Positions 1-13,142 are shown, numbered from the stretch's first letter. The stretch is 64,000 nucleotides of DNA from Galdieria partita (GCA_025991245.1 BQMJ01000035.1:1-64000), one strand, 5' to 3'. Numbers and translations: made by a program. Notes: generated by a model not told the origin, from the letters alone.

Positions 1-467
1 AACCCTAATAAACCCTAATAAACCCTAATAAACCCTAATAAACCCTAATAAACCCTAATAAACCCTAATAAACCCTAATAAACCCTAATAAACCCTAATA
101 AACCCTAATAAACCCTAAATAAACCCTAATAAACCCTAAATAAACCCTAATAAACCCTAATAAACCCTAATAAACCCTAATAAACCCTAATAAACCCTAA
201 TAAACCCTAAATAAACCCTAATAAACCCTAAATAAACCCTAATAAACCCTAATAAACCCTAATAAACCCTAATAAACCCTAAATAAACCCTAATAAACCC
301 TAATAAACCCTAATAAACCCTAATAAACCCTAATAAACCCTAATAAACCCTAATAAACCCTAATAAACCCTAAATAAACCCTAAATAAACCCTAATAAAC
401 CCTAATAAACCCTAATAAACCCTAATAAACCCTAATAAACCCTAATAAACCCTAATAAACCCTAATA
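1..467. repeat. telomere, 10-nt repeat array
   Basis: About 46 head-to-tail units of AACCCTAATA, so the G-rich strand reads TTTATTAGGG. Roughly seven units carry one extra A (AACCCTAAATA, 11 nt), often in pairs separated by zero or one normal unit. The array begins at base 1 and ends abruptly at unique sequence. The C-rich strand runs 5' to 3' inward, as expected for a left chromosome end. Confidence 0.95.
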
Positions 468-1079
468 GTATCCCATAAGTAGACTGTAAAACCTCAGTAA
501 AATCTGAATAAGAAGGAAAAATGAATACTCCCTTCGGCCAGGCTACACATATTTTGCAATTCATTTAGCTTTTTTTCATATATGCATTCGAGGATCCTCT
601 TAATTCTATCATGCTTTTTACCGTTGCTTCTAATGTATTGAGGTTTGTCGCAAATTTCCTATGAGTATTTTGAAGATGACGTTGTGACTTCTTTTATTTG
701 CTCTTTTTGGTTATGTTTGTATTTGAGTCTTCTTGCGAGATTATTGGAAATGTAAAGAAAATGTTTACATTTTACTTTTAATCAGTGGTTGTCCTTTTGG
801 GTTTAGGCATTTTTCTGTTGTTTTGTGTTGATTAAAAATTTTAAGCGATTCACTAAAATGCAGTTTTTTTTGTTGTACCTGTTACTTTGACATTGTCGCC
901 TTTTAAGGACCAAGTTTTAAAGGAAATTATTAAAGCTTTTATTGCACATCGTTTTTCTTCGTTCTTAGTTAAAGCTCTATATATTGTATAAAGGATCCTC
1001 GAGCTTTCTTATTATGGATGAATGTTCCTTTATTCATCCAAGTAATATTTTTCTATAGTATGTGATTTTGGATAAAACT

Positions 1080-1118
1080 AGTAATAAACCTTAATAAGAC
1101 TTAATAAACCCTGATAAG
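1080..1118. repeat. degenerate interstitial telomeric repeat
   Basis: Three to four decayed 10-nt units (AATAAACCTT, AATAAGACTT, AATAAACCCT, GATAAG) in the same orientation as the terminal array. The equivalent place in copy 2, near 3,400-3,430, holds an even more decayed A-rich version. Confidence 0.65.
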
Positions 1119-2689
1119 AAAGTTCCCATTGCCCTGTACTAGACCATTCGTATTTGAACATTTATCCAGGTCTTGGTCATCTCAATGCATTGGGAAAGAA
1201 AGCGAATTGGTTCTATCAAGACCTTTACTTTCGCTTTTAGTTTCGTAAAAATAATGAATTCTCAAACTGTGCTACTTTTTTGCCAGCGATCAAATGACTT
1301 GCCTTGTGGGCTATTGCTGCGTATGTTTGTATCTCTTGGTTGCTACGGGTATTTAGGTAAAATTTTAGGATGCTATTTTTAATTCAAAGCCCTTTCTAGC
1401 TAGGGAATTTCTCTGTTGCTTCGCAGTAATTCGAAATTGTGAACTTTTTCGAAATGGTGAGCGTTTTTCTTCAATGGTTCCTTTTTCTTGTTGTTAGCAT
1501 TATTACCTTCGTTCTTAATTGAACGAGTGGTACAGTAAATAAATATTCTTTTTTTCACATTGTGATACTTCGCTTTACCTGTTATTTGTGCCGAATGTAT
1601 TTAGTAAGAAGTCCTTTTGGTTTCTGGTAATGGACGAATTTACCTTCATTGACCCTGTTAATACCTTCCTATAGTATTTGAACTTTTATGTAAATATGCA
1701 TATTTAACTAGAAATTATACCCTAATCAAGCATAATAAAACAGAAAGAAGGGAATAATGTGTATTGCTTTCAGCCAAGAAATGCCTAATTTTTGATTCAT
1801 TGCACTCTAGTAGTATCAAAGTAGGAGTGTGCAGAGTTAAGTGTTTATGTCTGGTTTCTTATTTATGTTTTTTGCCAAAGAATAGTTACGTCTTGTTTTT
1901 TTTTTATGCTCGTTGTGCTTCTGACCAAGGTTGGTTTCCTGTACGTTACACTTTGTTTAAGCTTTTTTTGGATTGGAAACTAGACTTAGTTGTTACATTC
2001 CTCGTTTAGTTCAGATTTTCTTTGGAGTTCACAAATTTTTGCTTCTTTTGTGTTGTTTCGAGAATTTAAGTGATTCGTTTGAATGGTAACCTTCTGGTGT
2101 CATAAGTGTAAGGCGCGAGCATGTACGTGAACAAGTCGTTGCAACAGTAAAGCAATCTGACATTATTAACATTTTCATTTCTTTGTTTTTTACTGCTTTC
2201 ATTGTTGTTTTCAAGGATTGTCCCTCCTTTGTACTACTTTTCCTCCAATGAGAAAAAAATATTTTTTCATCTGTATTTCAATGTGGTTTAGTTACTAAAT
2301 TTAGTCTCATCAAAAGTATTGTATTTTTTTCTCTCTGAGCAGTTTGCTGTAACTTTTTTACTTCGTTTCACACGGTCGACAAATATCTGCAGGATGAGAA
2401 CAGGTTCAAGGTACTGATGATGTAAGGAACATATGGAAATTCTTCAATGTATTCTCAAGTTTCTATTTCTTTATATGCTTATTATTCTATGGCTTCCTTG
2501 TAAAATTGGTATTTGTGTTGTTCCTTTTATAAACTTTAGAAACAAGTGTAGCCCTTATAATACAAAAATTGCCTTTTCCCCTTTGATATATTGCATAAAC
2601 TTTTCTTCAATACCGTTTCATAATGCCAATATAGTTGAACTGAAACTGAATTGCTGAAATCTTTCTTGTGTGATATTTTTTCCTTAAAG

Positions 2690-2795
2690 CTCTATTCGAG
2701 GTATATTTTGCATAAGTACTTGGAAGCGTATAGAGAAAGTTTATATTTTGCTTTTAACTGGTGTTTGTCCTTTTTTTGTTGAGGCGTTTTTATGT
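2690..2795. repeat. third partial copy of a repeat segment
   Basis: A stretch of about 100 bp (ATTTGCATAAGTACTTGGAA and following) resembles both 710-815 and 3,040-3,150 inside the tandem copies. It lies at the end of copy 1, suggesting nested or stepwise duplication. Confidence 0.55.
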
Positions 2796-2809
2796 ACCCA
2801 ATAATAATT

Positions 2810-4990
2810 CCTCAGTAAAACCTGAATAAGAAAGAAAAATGCCCATTCCCTTCTGCCAGCCTACACATAATTTACAATTTACTGCATTTTTTCTCTTAAT
2901 TGCATTTTAAACGAAAGTTTCTTAATTCTATCAATCCTCTTCGTTTGCCTTTTGTCTAGTATAATTAGTCGCAAATTTTACTGAGTGTTTGGTTGCGTTT
3001 TGGAGACTGTTCTTGTGAGTTATTTTTCCATTATATTTGTATTTGAGATATATTGCATGAATACTTGGAAACGATAGGAAAAAGTTTTGGTTTTGCTTTT
3101 AACTTATGATTGTCCTTCAATTGTTTAGACATTTTCATGTCGTGTTGTGTTGGTTTAAAATTCGAAGTGGTTTGTTCGATTGAAATTTTTTTGGATGATT
3201 GCTGCCTTGAAACTCTCGTTTTTCATTGAATTTGTTGCAGAGCCATTTACTAAAGCTTTTCTTTATTGTTTTTTACTTATTCTTGTGAAGCCGTATTCAT
3301 TGGGTGAAGGATCCTTTTGCTTTATTCTGTTGGATGAATGTTCCTTTTTCTATCCTGTTAGTTTCTTTCTATAGTATGTGACTTTTGTTAGAAACAGTAA
3401 TAAAATTAAAAAAAAATTAAAGAACCCAGAAAAAAATTCCTGTTGTCCTGTTCAGGGTCATTCGCATTGGATGATTTAGTAGGTTTTTGGAAATCTCAAT
3501 TCATTGGAGAAAAAAAACGAATTGGTTCTATCAAGACCTTTACTTTTGCTTTTAGTTTCGTAAAAGTAATTAATTCTCAAACTGTACTGCTTGTTTTGCC
3601 AGAGATCAAATGACTTGCCTTGTGTGCTATTTCTGCGTATGTTTGTATTTGTTGTTTACTACGGGTATTTAGATAAAATTTTAGGATGCTATTTTTCATT
3701 CAAAGCCCTTTCTAGTTAAGGAATTTCTCTGTTGCTTTGCAATAATTCGAAATTTTGAGCTGTTGAGAAATTGTGAGCATTTTTCTTGAATGGTTGCTTT
3801 TTTGTTATTGTTAGCATCATTAACTTCGTTCTTGATTGAAACAGTTGCACAGTAAGTTAATAGCTTTTTCTCATATTATGATACTTTGCTTTATGTGGTA
3901 TTTGTGCCGAATCTACTTGATGAAAAATTCTTTTCGTTTCTGATATTGGATGAATTTACCTTGATTCACCATGTTAATATCTTCCAATGGTATTTGAACT
4001 TTTAGGTAAGTTTGCATATTTAACTTGAAAGTATACCCTAATGAAGTATTATAAAACCAAAATGAGGAAAAAATACTTGTTGCTTTTAGCCAAAACGTAC
4101 CTAGTTTTTCCATTCACTGAGCTCTAGTAGGCTCAAAGTTTTAGTAGGCAGAGTGAATTGTTTATGTCCGGTTTCTTATTTATGTTTTTCTGCCAAAGAA
4201 TAGTTACATATTGTTTTATTTTTTTTGCTTTCTGTGCTACTGACCAAGTTTGGTTTCCTGTCAGCTACATTTTGTTTAAACTTTTTTTGGATTGAAGGCT
4301 GGAGTTACTTTTTTACATTCCTTCTTAAGTTCAAATTTTATTAAAAATGCACAATTTTCTGCCACTTTTGTATCGTTTTGAGATTCTAGGTGGTTCGTTT
4401 AAATGGTACCCTTCTGATGACGTTACTTCAAGGTGCAAGCAATGTACGCGAACTAGTCGTCGCAAAATTTCAACAATCTGCCACTATGTAACATTTTTCT
4501 TTCTTTGTTTTGTGCTGTCTTCATTGCTGCATTCAAGGATTACCCTTTCTTTTTACTACTTTTCCTCCAATGAGAAAAAAAAATTTTCTTCTGTATTTCT
4601 TTGTGATATAGTTGCTAAATTCCCTTTCATCAAAGGTATTGTATTTTTTTTCTCTGTGAGCAGATTGCTGTAACTTTTTTACTTCGTTTCACACAGTTGA
4701 GAAATATCTGCCTGACAAGGACAGATTCATGGTACCGATGATGTAAAGAACAAGTGGTACATAAAGATTCCTCAATATATTCTCAAGTTTTTATTTCTCT
4801 AAAGGTTTTTTCTATGGCTTTTTTCTAAAATTGGTTTTGGTATTGTTCCTTTAGTAAACCGTATAAAGAAAGTCCTAAACTGGTAATGCAAAAATTGCCT
4901 ATTCCCCTTTGATATATTGCAAAAACTTCTCTTCAATACCGTTTTATAATGCCAATGCAATAGAACTGAAAATGAAATGCTGAAATCTTT
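2810..4990. repeat. subtelomeric tandem duplication, copy 2
   Basis: Second copy of the 2.3-kb unit. The match to copy 1 fades just after 4,985, a little before a full unit length. The 108-codon open frame near 4,347 has no equivalent in copy 1 and is taken as chance. Confidence 0.8.
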
Positions 4991-7900
4991 TTTTTCAACT
5001 GTTGTTACAAGTTTTGGAATTTTTTTAAATTTTATGCCTTGGTGACATAGTAGCTTTTTCGTTGAATTTGTCTTTTCATATAGGTACTACATTGTAGCGA
5101 TGATGTTCTTTGTTTATTGATTTTTCTTATTAAGATCGCTGCTGTCTTCAGTGCATGCATAATAATAAGCGTTGAATATGGATAGTTTCAAAACTTTTGT
5201 TTCAATGGTTTCGCCAAGATCTTCATGGTTGAACCTTACCTTGTTAGAATAGTTTTCAGAAATTTGTCTTATATAGCAAAATTCTGAGTTTTGTTATTTG
5301 GTCACTTTAATGTATTCTACAATGCAATACTACTGAAAATTTAACCATTTGGTAAGTCGTTTCTGCTTTTTGACGTCTTGAGACACTGCTCGCTTCATTC
5401 TTCGAGTAGCCTTACTTGAGATATAGTGTCGGTATACATATTTAGCAAAAAGTAAACAGTGCTTATGCTATTCTTAGATTCTCGAAAGCAATACTTTGTG
5501 TTGTGGTAAACTTTTCGAGCCGCCTTGTATCTGTTCTCTACAATGTCAAATTTTGAATCTCTTTGTCGGCTTTTCAGTGTGCAATCTTATGTCACAGATT
5601 TTTGTTCAATTGTTACTTTTTAAGAATGAATGAGCTAGAAGATTCAATTGTCGTTTAGGCTCTTTGTTCACATTTTAGAAAGTTCACTTGTTTGATCATT
5701 TCTCTTCTAGTACTACTGTCTGTTTTTCTTTTGTGTTTTATGTCTAATAACCCTTGAATGCGCAATGAAGTATTTCTCGGTTCTATTTCACATATGCAAA
5801 AACTGTTCGAGGTGAGAATATATTGATTTTTTCTACATGAGATTTGTTCTACTTTTCTTTTTACTAAATTTCGCATTGCTAACTACTGGTTACTCCTGAG
5901 AACAACTAGAAGTACTGATGCCATAAAGGACAAATAATGCATTGAAATTTTACAATTTTTCCACTTAGGTCGACCTCTCTAAATTCTTTCTTTTTCAATA
6001 GACTCTATTCGAGACGATATTTTTATCGCTTTCCTAATGAATCGTAGATCATTTTAGAAAAACAGTTAAATTTTTTTTATTAGAAACCACACGACTTTTC
6101 ATTCCTTTTTCTAAAAGGCATGTGTTCTTCTCAATTCACTAGATCGTCGTAAAAGAATCTAATAGAGTATAAAAGTAAGTGGTTTAGATTCGGTCACCTA
6201 CTTGTGAAATTGTGTCAAGATTCTTCAAGATTTTAGTGATTTTGCCAATTTATCTCGAGTGACAAAGTAATTCTTCCTTTGAAATTTTTGGAATCACCCC
6301 CACAGTTGTATTTGTATTGCATGTAAGCGGTATCCAATTGTTCCATTTGTTTCACTTTTATTGAAGTTTTTAATTTTTTGGGGGAGCTGAGCAATTTTGT
6401 TATGAATTTGATATGTCGCGAAATCTAAATCTGGTAATTTTTACAGCTAACGTATCACATGGCTTGTTTCATTATAGTCGTTTTTGATATTGAAAGGCGA
6501 CATTTTTTCGAAAAGCAGAATCTTGCAACTGTTGGTTTTTATTATGTGGCATCTTTTACCAGACACCTTTTTTGTAAAAACTTTTTTTTGCTTTCTTATG
6601 GTAACTGGATTCATTTTGTTCTATTTTATGTTGATTGGCATAATATTATACACGACTTGTACTGTTGATATATATAAGGAATATGAAGCATGCCAAGCTT
6701 TTGCCACTAAAAAGCCTCAAATGAATTAAACCGCTAGCAATCTAGCCACAAAGATTCAATGTAGGCTTATAGAAACTTGGATATTATATGCTTTATGTCA
6801 GTTTGACTATGCTTTGAATAACAGCTTGTATTGAAACATATCTCTCAAAGGCACTTTTCCTCCATGAGTTTGTAGCATTTTGATTCTTGTTCTTTGAAAT
6901 CATCCTGTTGTTTTTGTATTTCTAATTAAATATATAAAATTTCTTTTGAGTATTTAAATTTACAAAAGTACTGAATTGTTTTCGACAAAGGATATAGTAG
7001 GTTTTTCGTTGAACATGCATTTTGGACACCTCTTCTTACTATCTTTTTCGTTATCGATCAATGTCCGTTGAAGAAAACAATCAGAGATATACTTATTCAA
7101 TAAAGACAAGTAGTATATGAGAATTCTTCAACTTTCTAGAGATTCTATTTCTCTTGCTGTCTTTCTTTTCTCTATAGGTTATTTTCAAAATCGGTGTCTT
7201 TATTGCTCATTTATTAGTCTATATGTGTACGAAAGAAAGAAACGTTACAAAGGTCTAATAAAAAAAGAATTATCTAGTGTCCTCTGACATACGCCATGTG
7301 CTTTCCTTCAATGAATTATGTTCTCGTGAAGCCAATGTGATGAAACAAAGAATATTTAGTGATTCACATATTTTGATACAACCTTGTTGCTTTCATATTG
7401 GGTAGGTTTTAAGTTTTGTTTTGTTTGTTGATCCATTCGTGTCAATTCATCTTCACCTATGAAATCTTCATCTCCTAACATACTCGTCCACTTGTACCGC
7501 TTTTGACTGATCATAAATTTTCTCTAGTACTTGTTTTGGGGGAACGTTTTCATTTGTTTGGAGCTAACATAGTTCATTATTTACTTGAAATCTTGCAAAA
7601 CTAAATTGGCTCCGCTTTCCGTTTTTTGCAACAGTACTATTTACCAGCTACTGTATCAGAGTCTTTCTCGATTCGTTGACAGTGGTTTGAAGAGTACAAA
7701 CTTGTTCCGCCCCATTTTTTTCCTTATGTTGTCCTATCTATCACTTAGCAATTTGGCAAAACAGGGTTTTATTTTCTTATGATCATTGTATACTCCTTAT
7801 TTCATTCTGTGAAAATCTTTGTATACTATAATGCTACTTTGCTGATGGTATACATATTGAACCAAAAGTAAGCTATACCATACATATGCCATAAAAAGGC

Positions 7901-10300
7901 CTCCAACTGGAAGAAACAGTAAACAATAACAACATAAATGTTCCATCATGTCTACTGTTCTTCATCTTTCTTTTTGCTTTATGTCTAGCTGATCTATACT
8001 TTGAGCGGTAGCTATGGAAGATTGTATCACGAAGAAGCATTTTTCATATGGGTCTTGTTGTACTTTCACTCTTTTTCTCTACAATCAATTTGTTCTTCTT
8101 TGTTTTCTTAGCTTTAAATAATTTTTTAGTTTTTTAGTATGCATTGCATAATATTTTGGTTTCTTTTTAGCTCTTTTCTCTAGAATTTTCTATTTGAAAC
8201 TCTTTGTTTGGGAAGTCCAATCGAAATTCAATTTCTTCCATGATTACCATAAGAAATTTCAATGCGTTTTGCTTTTCATACTTATCTAGCGTTTAAATCG
8301 GGACTTGGCGAATAGAAATTAAATGAATGTCTTCTACTGGGGTACATATTCATTTTTACGTTTTAATAGGAAGCAAGAACAAGTTTGAGACTAGCAGTCT
8401 TTGTTAACGGCTCAACTTGAAATACTGTGGTGTTTGAGACACTGCAGGAGAAGCTCTACTTGTAAATATTCTAGTGTACTTGCAAACTGGCTCAAGAATT
8501 TCCAACTATGTCATGTATGCAAAAATGCACCATAGAGATTTTGAATCAATCGTTGGTATATCCTCAGCTTTTCCAGAGGACAATGGAGTATTAAAGAAAA
8601 GCTTGGTAAGTTCGATTCGTTTACTCCTTCATTTCTGTTGATTTCGACCCACCACTAGTTATTTCTATATTTACAAATAAATAGCACTCTAGCCATTTTT
8701 TAGACAGTTGGAGCTTATTCTTGGCTAATCGTGAAAAAAAGTTCATATGAAACAAGAAAACAAAAATTAGTATATACAAACCAATTTCTACAACTTTTTT
8801 TCCACAAATATCTGCTTTAAAACAATTTCGAAAAATTTTTGATTTTTGTCGAGAATTGGCTAGGTAGAACAAAACACAGCCCATGACAGCCAAAAGGCAA
8901 TAGAGGAAAGTGAGGGGAAATGAATCAACGAACCCTCATGTGAACTCAAATAACTTCTTACTGGATTTCCCAACGACTACGCTTGGATTCTAATTCAGCC
9001 TAGTAAAATCTACAATGCAATAAGTTTTTCATTTGCAACACAATCTACCAAGGTTCTATATATTATTTGCTACAATTGTTTTCACAGATATCACTTTGTA
9101 ATTTAGTCTTTTGTAAAGAATAGAGGTTTCTTTGTAAAATTGCATTTGTTCTTGTTGAGTGTGTATGGTTTTTGAATGTGTAGTTTTTTCCAGGTACTAC
9201 TTTAGGTGTTTTTTATGTTAATCTTTTTCCTCTTTCACATCACAGTGTAATTGGAAATGATTTCAGCTTGTGCATTATAAACAACTTTATTGTTTTAATG
9301 TATTTTATTCTGAACTTTCTGTATGGTCCGCTTTTATATGTTTTCCTAATTGTTTTAATGCGCCGCTGGGTTACATAAAATTTCGTAAACTTTTTCTTCT
9401 CCTTGACTTCCTGTAATTTAGAAATTTGATTGTGTTTGTCCTTGTTTTGGCAGAGTAGTTTGTTTTGAGCTAATATTGTTGTTGCCAGAAATTTTTGGTT
9501 TTCCTTTCTCTTTTCAATTGAATATTCTATGTGGAACTCTCACAAGTACATGTTGTCTTCAATAAGTTTCTGTGATAAATAAAGCTTCTCATGTCAATTG
9601 TATTGCATCTCTATTTATTGTTTTGATTGATATTGGGTTGTTTGAAACTTTTCTTTTAAACTGTGGTCTTATAAGCATTTTTGTATAGCTGTTCTTCATA
9701 ATAAAGTTTTTCTTATGAAGCGATACGAGAACTTTCTTTTTTTGGCGTTGGGTGATAGCTCTACTGCATTGGTCCCAGCTCTGTCCAATTATGAATAACT
9801 CTAATTGGCTGATTAGTAAAACTTGAATGGTCAATTCTAGTCTTTATCTTGTTTTAAGAATTTGTGTCGATTCTTTGAAGTCTCTCTGCTTACACCTTTG
9901 TGACTCAAAGTGGCTAAACGTTGAGTCTCGCCTCTCCTGAATTGGGTTAAAGCATATCCAAATTGCCAAGATTCGATTTCTTAGATATTATCAATTGTAT
10001 TTTCCTTCTATAATGGTCTTTTTTGTACTGTGTATTGCAGTTGGTGTTTGCCTTTCTTTCTTGGCTAAAAGTCTTTCTCGTTTGTATATAATTGACAAGG
10101 CAATTTGTCTATAAATGAAATTACCTGTCGTGTACATTTTTTATTATCAATTGAATAGAAAAAATTTCTTGCCTTTATACATTTTTATCATTATCACAAT
10201 CCAAATGTTGGCTAGAGTTCTTCTTGTATAATTAACTAGTCACGAAATTAAGCGTATATTCATTCACGGACGCTAGACTTCTACGAAAATAAAATTTTGG
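4991..10300. other. gene-poor T-rich subtelomere
   Basis: No conserved gene, tRNA or rRNA was seen. The top strand is strongly T-rich and riddled with stops. A stretch near 7,080-7,330 resembles 4,735-4,970 weakly, so the duplicated unit may extend inward in decayed form. One exon-like island at 8,448-8,605 is described separately. The 90-codon minus-strand open frame at 8,621-8,893 looks like a chance product of A-rich composition. Confidence 0.7.
8448..8605 (+). other. isolated coding-like exon
   Basis: A 158-nt stretch bounded by CTGCAG on the left and a consensus donor GTAAGT on the right is open in one frame and reads like normal protein (VYLQTGSRISNYVMYAKMHH near its middle). Its base composition is less T-rich than the surroundings. 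A short open stretch near 8,370 after a TTTTAATAG acceptor, and one near 8,899-8,992 that ends in a stop, could be companion exons. No family was recognised. It may be a relic or an unrecognised multi-exon gene. Confidence 0.3.
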
Positions 10301-13074
10301 CAACCGTACCCACCAGTATGAAGATCGATCGTTCAAGTAAACAGGGCATCAAGAATAAAATATTAATTTCTTGCTCAATTTTGCTGTGTAGCGTAGGAAG
10401 ATCCTGGAATATCTTCTAAATATACGAATGCTACTTTATGGAGCAATTCAATGTGCCGAAAGAACAGCTGTTTAAAATGAGCAATGTATTTATAAATTCG
10501 TGGACAGTTGTCAGTTTGTATACTTTGTATTTGTCAGGCTTTTTATAGAATTATACGTTGTATAGTTGATTGTGATTTCCCAATAGAAAGACGGGCCTAT
10601 TTAAGTGCACACAGTAATACTATTCAAACAATATCCTTTCCAAAACTGTGTCTCACAAACTGTCAACTGCTGAGTATTTATAGACTTGAGCACAAAAGAC
10701 TACGGTAGCTATTCCAAACATACACTATGCCGACGAGTTGCGAAACCTCTCTTTTGTGAAAATTTTTCCCATTAGACGCTCTTTTTCTTCCAAGTCTTGT
10801 TTCGAATTTGCATCCTTCAAGTGACCTCGTCAAGTAAGATTAGCAAACAACGACGTAAAGATGCTTCAAAGTGGGTGTACAAACTCTGTTCACGCCCGTT
10901 TTCGAAACAGCAACTCACAGTTGAACTGCGCAGTTCAGTTGCAATGAGTCGATCTCCACTCTCCACTTGGACAATAGATTCTGAATAGACAAAAACTGAC
11001 AATGAGAAGAATCGTTTTTGTGAAGAACCAAAGAGAATCAACTCAGAATATACTCACATTGTTACAAACGATCTTGGTAATTGTTCCACAAGGGAGAGTC
11101 CTCATCTGTTGTTCACAGGACAACAATTAGTAGTACAATTCAAATGGAAAAACCAAGTTACATTGGAAGACTAGAATGGGACAAAGATTCAAGGTCAAAG
11201 ACTACTTGGAGCCTTTGTGCCCACTGGTTCCCCACTACTCCGCAGGGTCGACGTCTTCAAACAGACCAGAAACTAAAGATCAACAAATTCTCGAACAGAA
11301 CCTACGTTGCACTCGACATGAACTTGGAAGAGAGACTTTGAGGTTCAAGCCAAGTCGTTGACAGGAAACGACCAAAACAAACTGGGCCTTGGTTGGTATT
11401 TCAAAAAGTGCGAAATCATAAAACCTCAAAGTTTGGTCGTACTAAAAAGTTCTTCTCTAATTTCAACTACTTGTATTTTCATAAAAAGGAACAATTTTAT
11501 CGACTTCAAAGTAACAAAGCAACTACAGCCACAGTTGAGCAAAACAATCACAAAGAGAGATTGGGCAAAGTGACGTTGAAGAGTCTTCGAGTACCGTCAA
11601 AAGTGCACACGCCATATAGTTTCATATGTACCTAGTGAAAACTTTTCAAGGGAACCTTCCACTCAAAGTTTTACCTAGAATACTATTGATTCTCTAGTGT
11701 TGCATTATTTGAAGAGCCGTTATGCTAGAATGAGTGTCGTCATACCCCTGAGAGTAAAGCCCGCCATTGTATAGTGAGATAAACTCATCTTTGTTGTTTA
11801 CCTTGGAGATTTACTGGCTTCAGGTTGATTTGGAGAACATTGAGCTCTAGTCGATAGGAATCATTTCAAAAAAGTATAATCTGCCATTTTCAAGAAGAAG
11901 GGCGTGTTTCCCAGAACTTGGAACGATTGGGTGTGTAGTTGCCAAGTTGTCATAGAGAAATTTCGTCGAGTGAACACTTGTGCTGATCAATGTCTAGCTG
12001 AACTGTTTGGAACTTGGAGGACTGTGAATTTTGTGTTACAAGTATCAAGGACTTTTGAGACTTTTGCAGATGTGAGTTTAAACAATCTGGTCGAGTGTTT
12101 CAATTATCAACAAAACGTGATTCAAGTACACATTGGAAGTGACACATGTATATAATTTGTATTTTACCTACAAGTATGTTGATAAAGAATCCAGTCAAGT
12201 TTCTCAAACAGCTTGAGTACGTAGACCAAGTATCGCATATTCTAATTTTGTATAATTCAATTGCGAAAATAAAGAATTAGTTGTTGACTCTTTCTATTTT
12301 GTATAAAAGCTATATATGAAAACTATTCATAATAGCATAACTTCACGACTCACATAGTAAGTATCGTTTCAAGAACTTTGCCTTGTTTGTCCCTTGACAA
12401 CAACAATCAAAAACACAGACACTCAGCCCGTCACTCTCTTTGAACCGAGCAAAGTTTCAAACAGTCTATGTTTCACAAAACTCAACAATCTACCACAGAA
12501 AATTCTAGAAACACTAGAGCACTCCAAAGTTGGAGAAACGTAACCAAATTGTCAAGGGTGGCTTCCCAAGACAAAGAATTGCCTACACTAGTTAAACCAA
12601 CATAGAGAAGCAAAAGGGGAAGAAAGCAGCAACTCAGAAACTTTTCAACTATACCCAGAATACTTGAACACGCTATGTAGTACCACGACTCTCTAGTTTC
12701 CTCAGAGCTTCTCTGATAAACAACACAGACGGATCTACAAAAGTTCTATTGAAAGCCCACTCTCACGAAAACTTTCAAACTTGGCTATTCTCCATATTCT
12801 AAAAAGCAATGCCAAAACTCAAAATTGCTAAAAAATCTGTTGTATAATTTGGAAACATATAAACTGGTCAAGCACTCAAACATTCATAAAGCTTTATATT
12901 ATTCACGGTCAACTAGCTCATATCATATAGTGCCACTTTGGTGATTTCTTCAAGTAGGTCAACAGAAGGTTGAAAGCTGCCATCATCACTCCGTCAACTC
13001 AAACATATTTAGTTAAACTGTGTGAAACTTGTAGATTTTCTTTGTTTGCAGACAACAAGTCAGTTGGCTCAGAC
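10301..13074. other. gene-free subtelomere, A-rich top strand
   Basis: Past about 10.3-10.7 kb the top strand becomes A- and C-richer. Several overlapping open frames of 60-86 codons at 10.8-11.6 kb read as low-quality protein and match no family. From about 12.2 to 12.9 kb the sequence is a diverged relative of 16.05-16.9 kb and 23.1-23.85 kb, the spacer that accompanies the NTPase genes. Confidence 0.6.
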
Positions 13075-13083
13075 TATATAAAT
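13075..13083 (+). promoter_or_regulatory. TATA-like box
   Basis: TATATAAAT lies about 60 bp upstream of the ATG at 13,143. A short ATG at 13,093 and an out-of-frame ATG at 13,135 precede the chosen start, so upstream-ORF effects on translation are possible. Confidence 0.35.
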
Positions 13084-13142
13084 CCATCGCCATGATTGAT
13101 TGGCTCTAAAGCAATTGTCCATCGTTATTTTGAGATGGTTGG

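Larger units (their letters stand above)
490..2809. repeat. subtelomeric tandem duplication, copy 1
   Basis: This block matches the block starting at 2,810 at an offset of about 2,318-2,321 bp. Anchors are the CCTCAGTAAAA segment at 492 and 2,810, the segment near 1,200 matching 3,520, the one near 1,764 matching 4,080, and the one at 2,401 matching 4,722. Identity by eye is high but with many substitutions and small indels, so the duplication is not recent. No supportable gene is present; the open frames of 60-81 codons are not conserved between copies. Confidence 0.8.

Noticed and set aside
1-467. CRISPR-like direct repeats
   Set aside because: Units are contiguous 10-11-mers with no spacers and lie at the sequence end; this is telomere.
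1173-4673. Several 60-108 codon open frames in the first 5 kb
   Set aside because: They are not conserved between the two duplicated copies, are rich in F, L, C and S as expected from T-rich DNA, and match nothing recognised.
10797-11635. Overlapping open frames of 60-86 codons
   Set aside because: They overlap in competing frames, lack motifs or splice-consistent joins, and lie in a repeat-like spacer.
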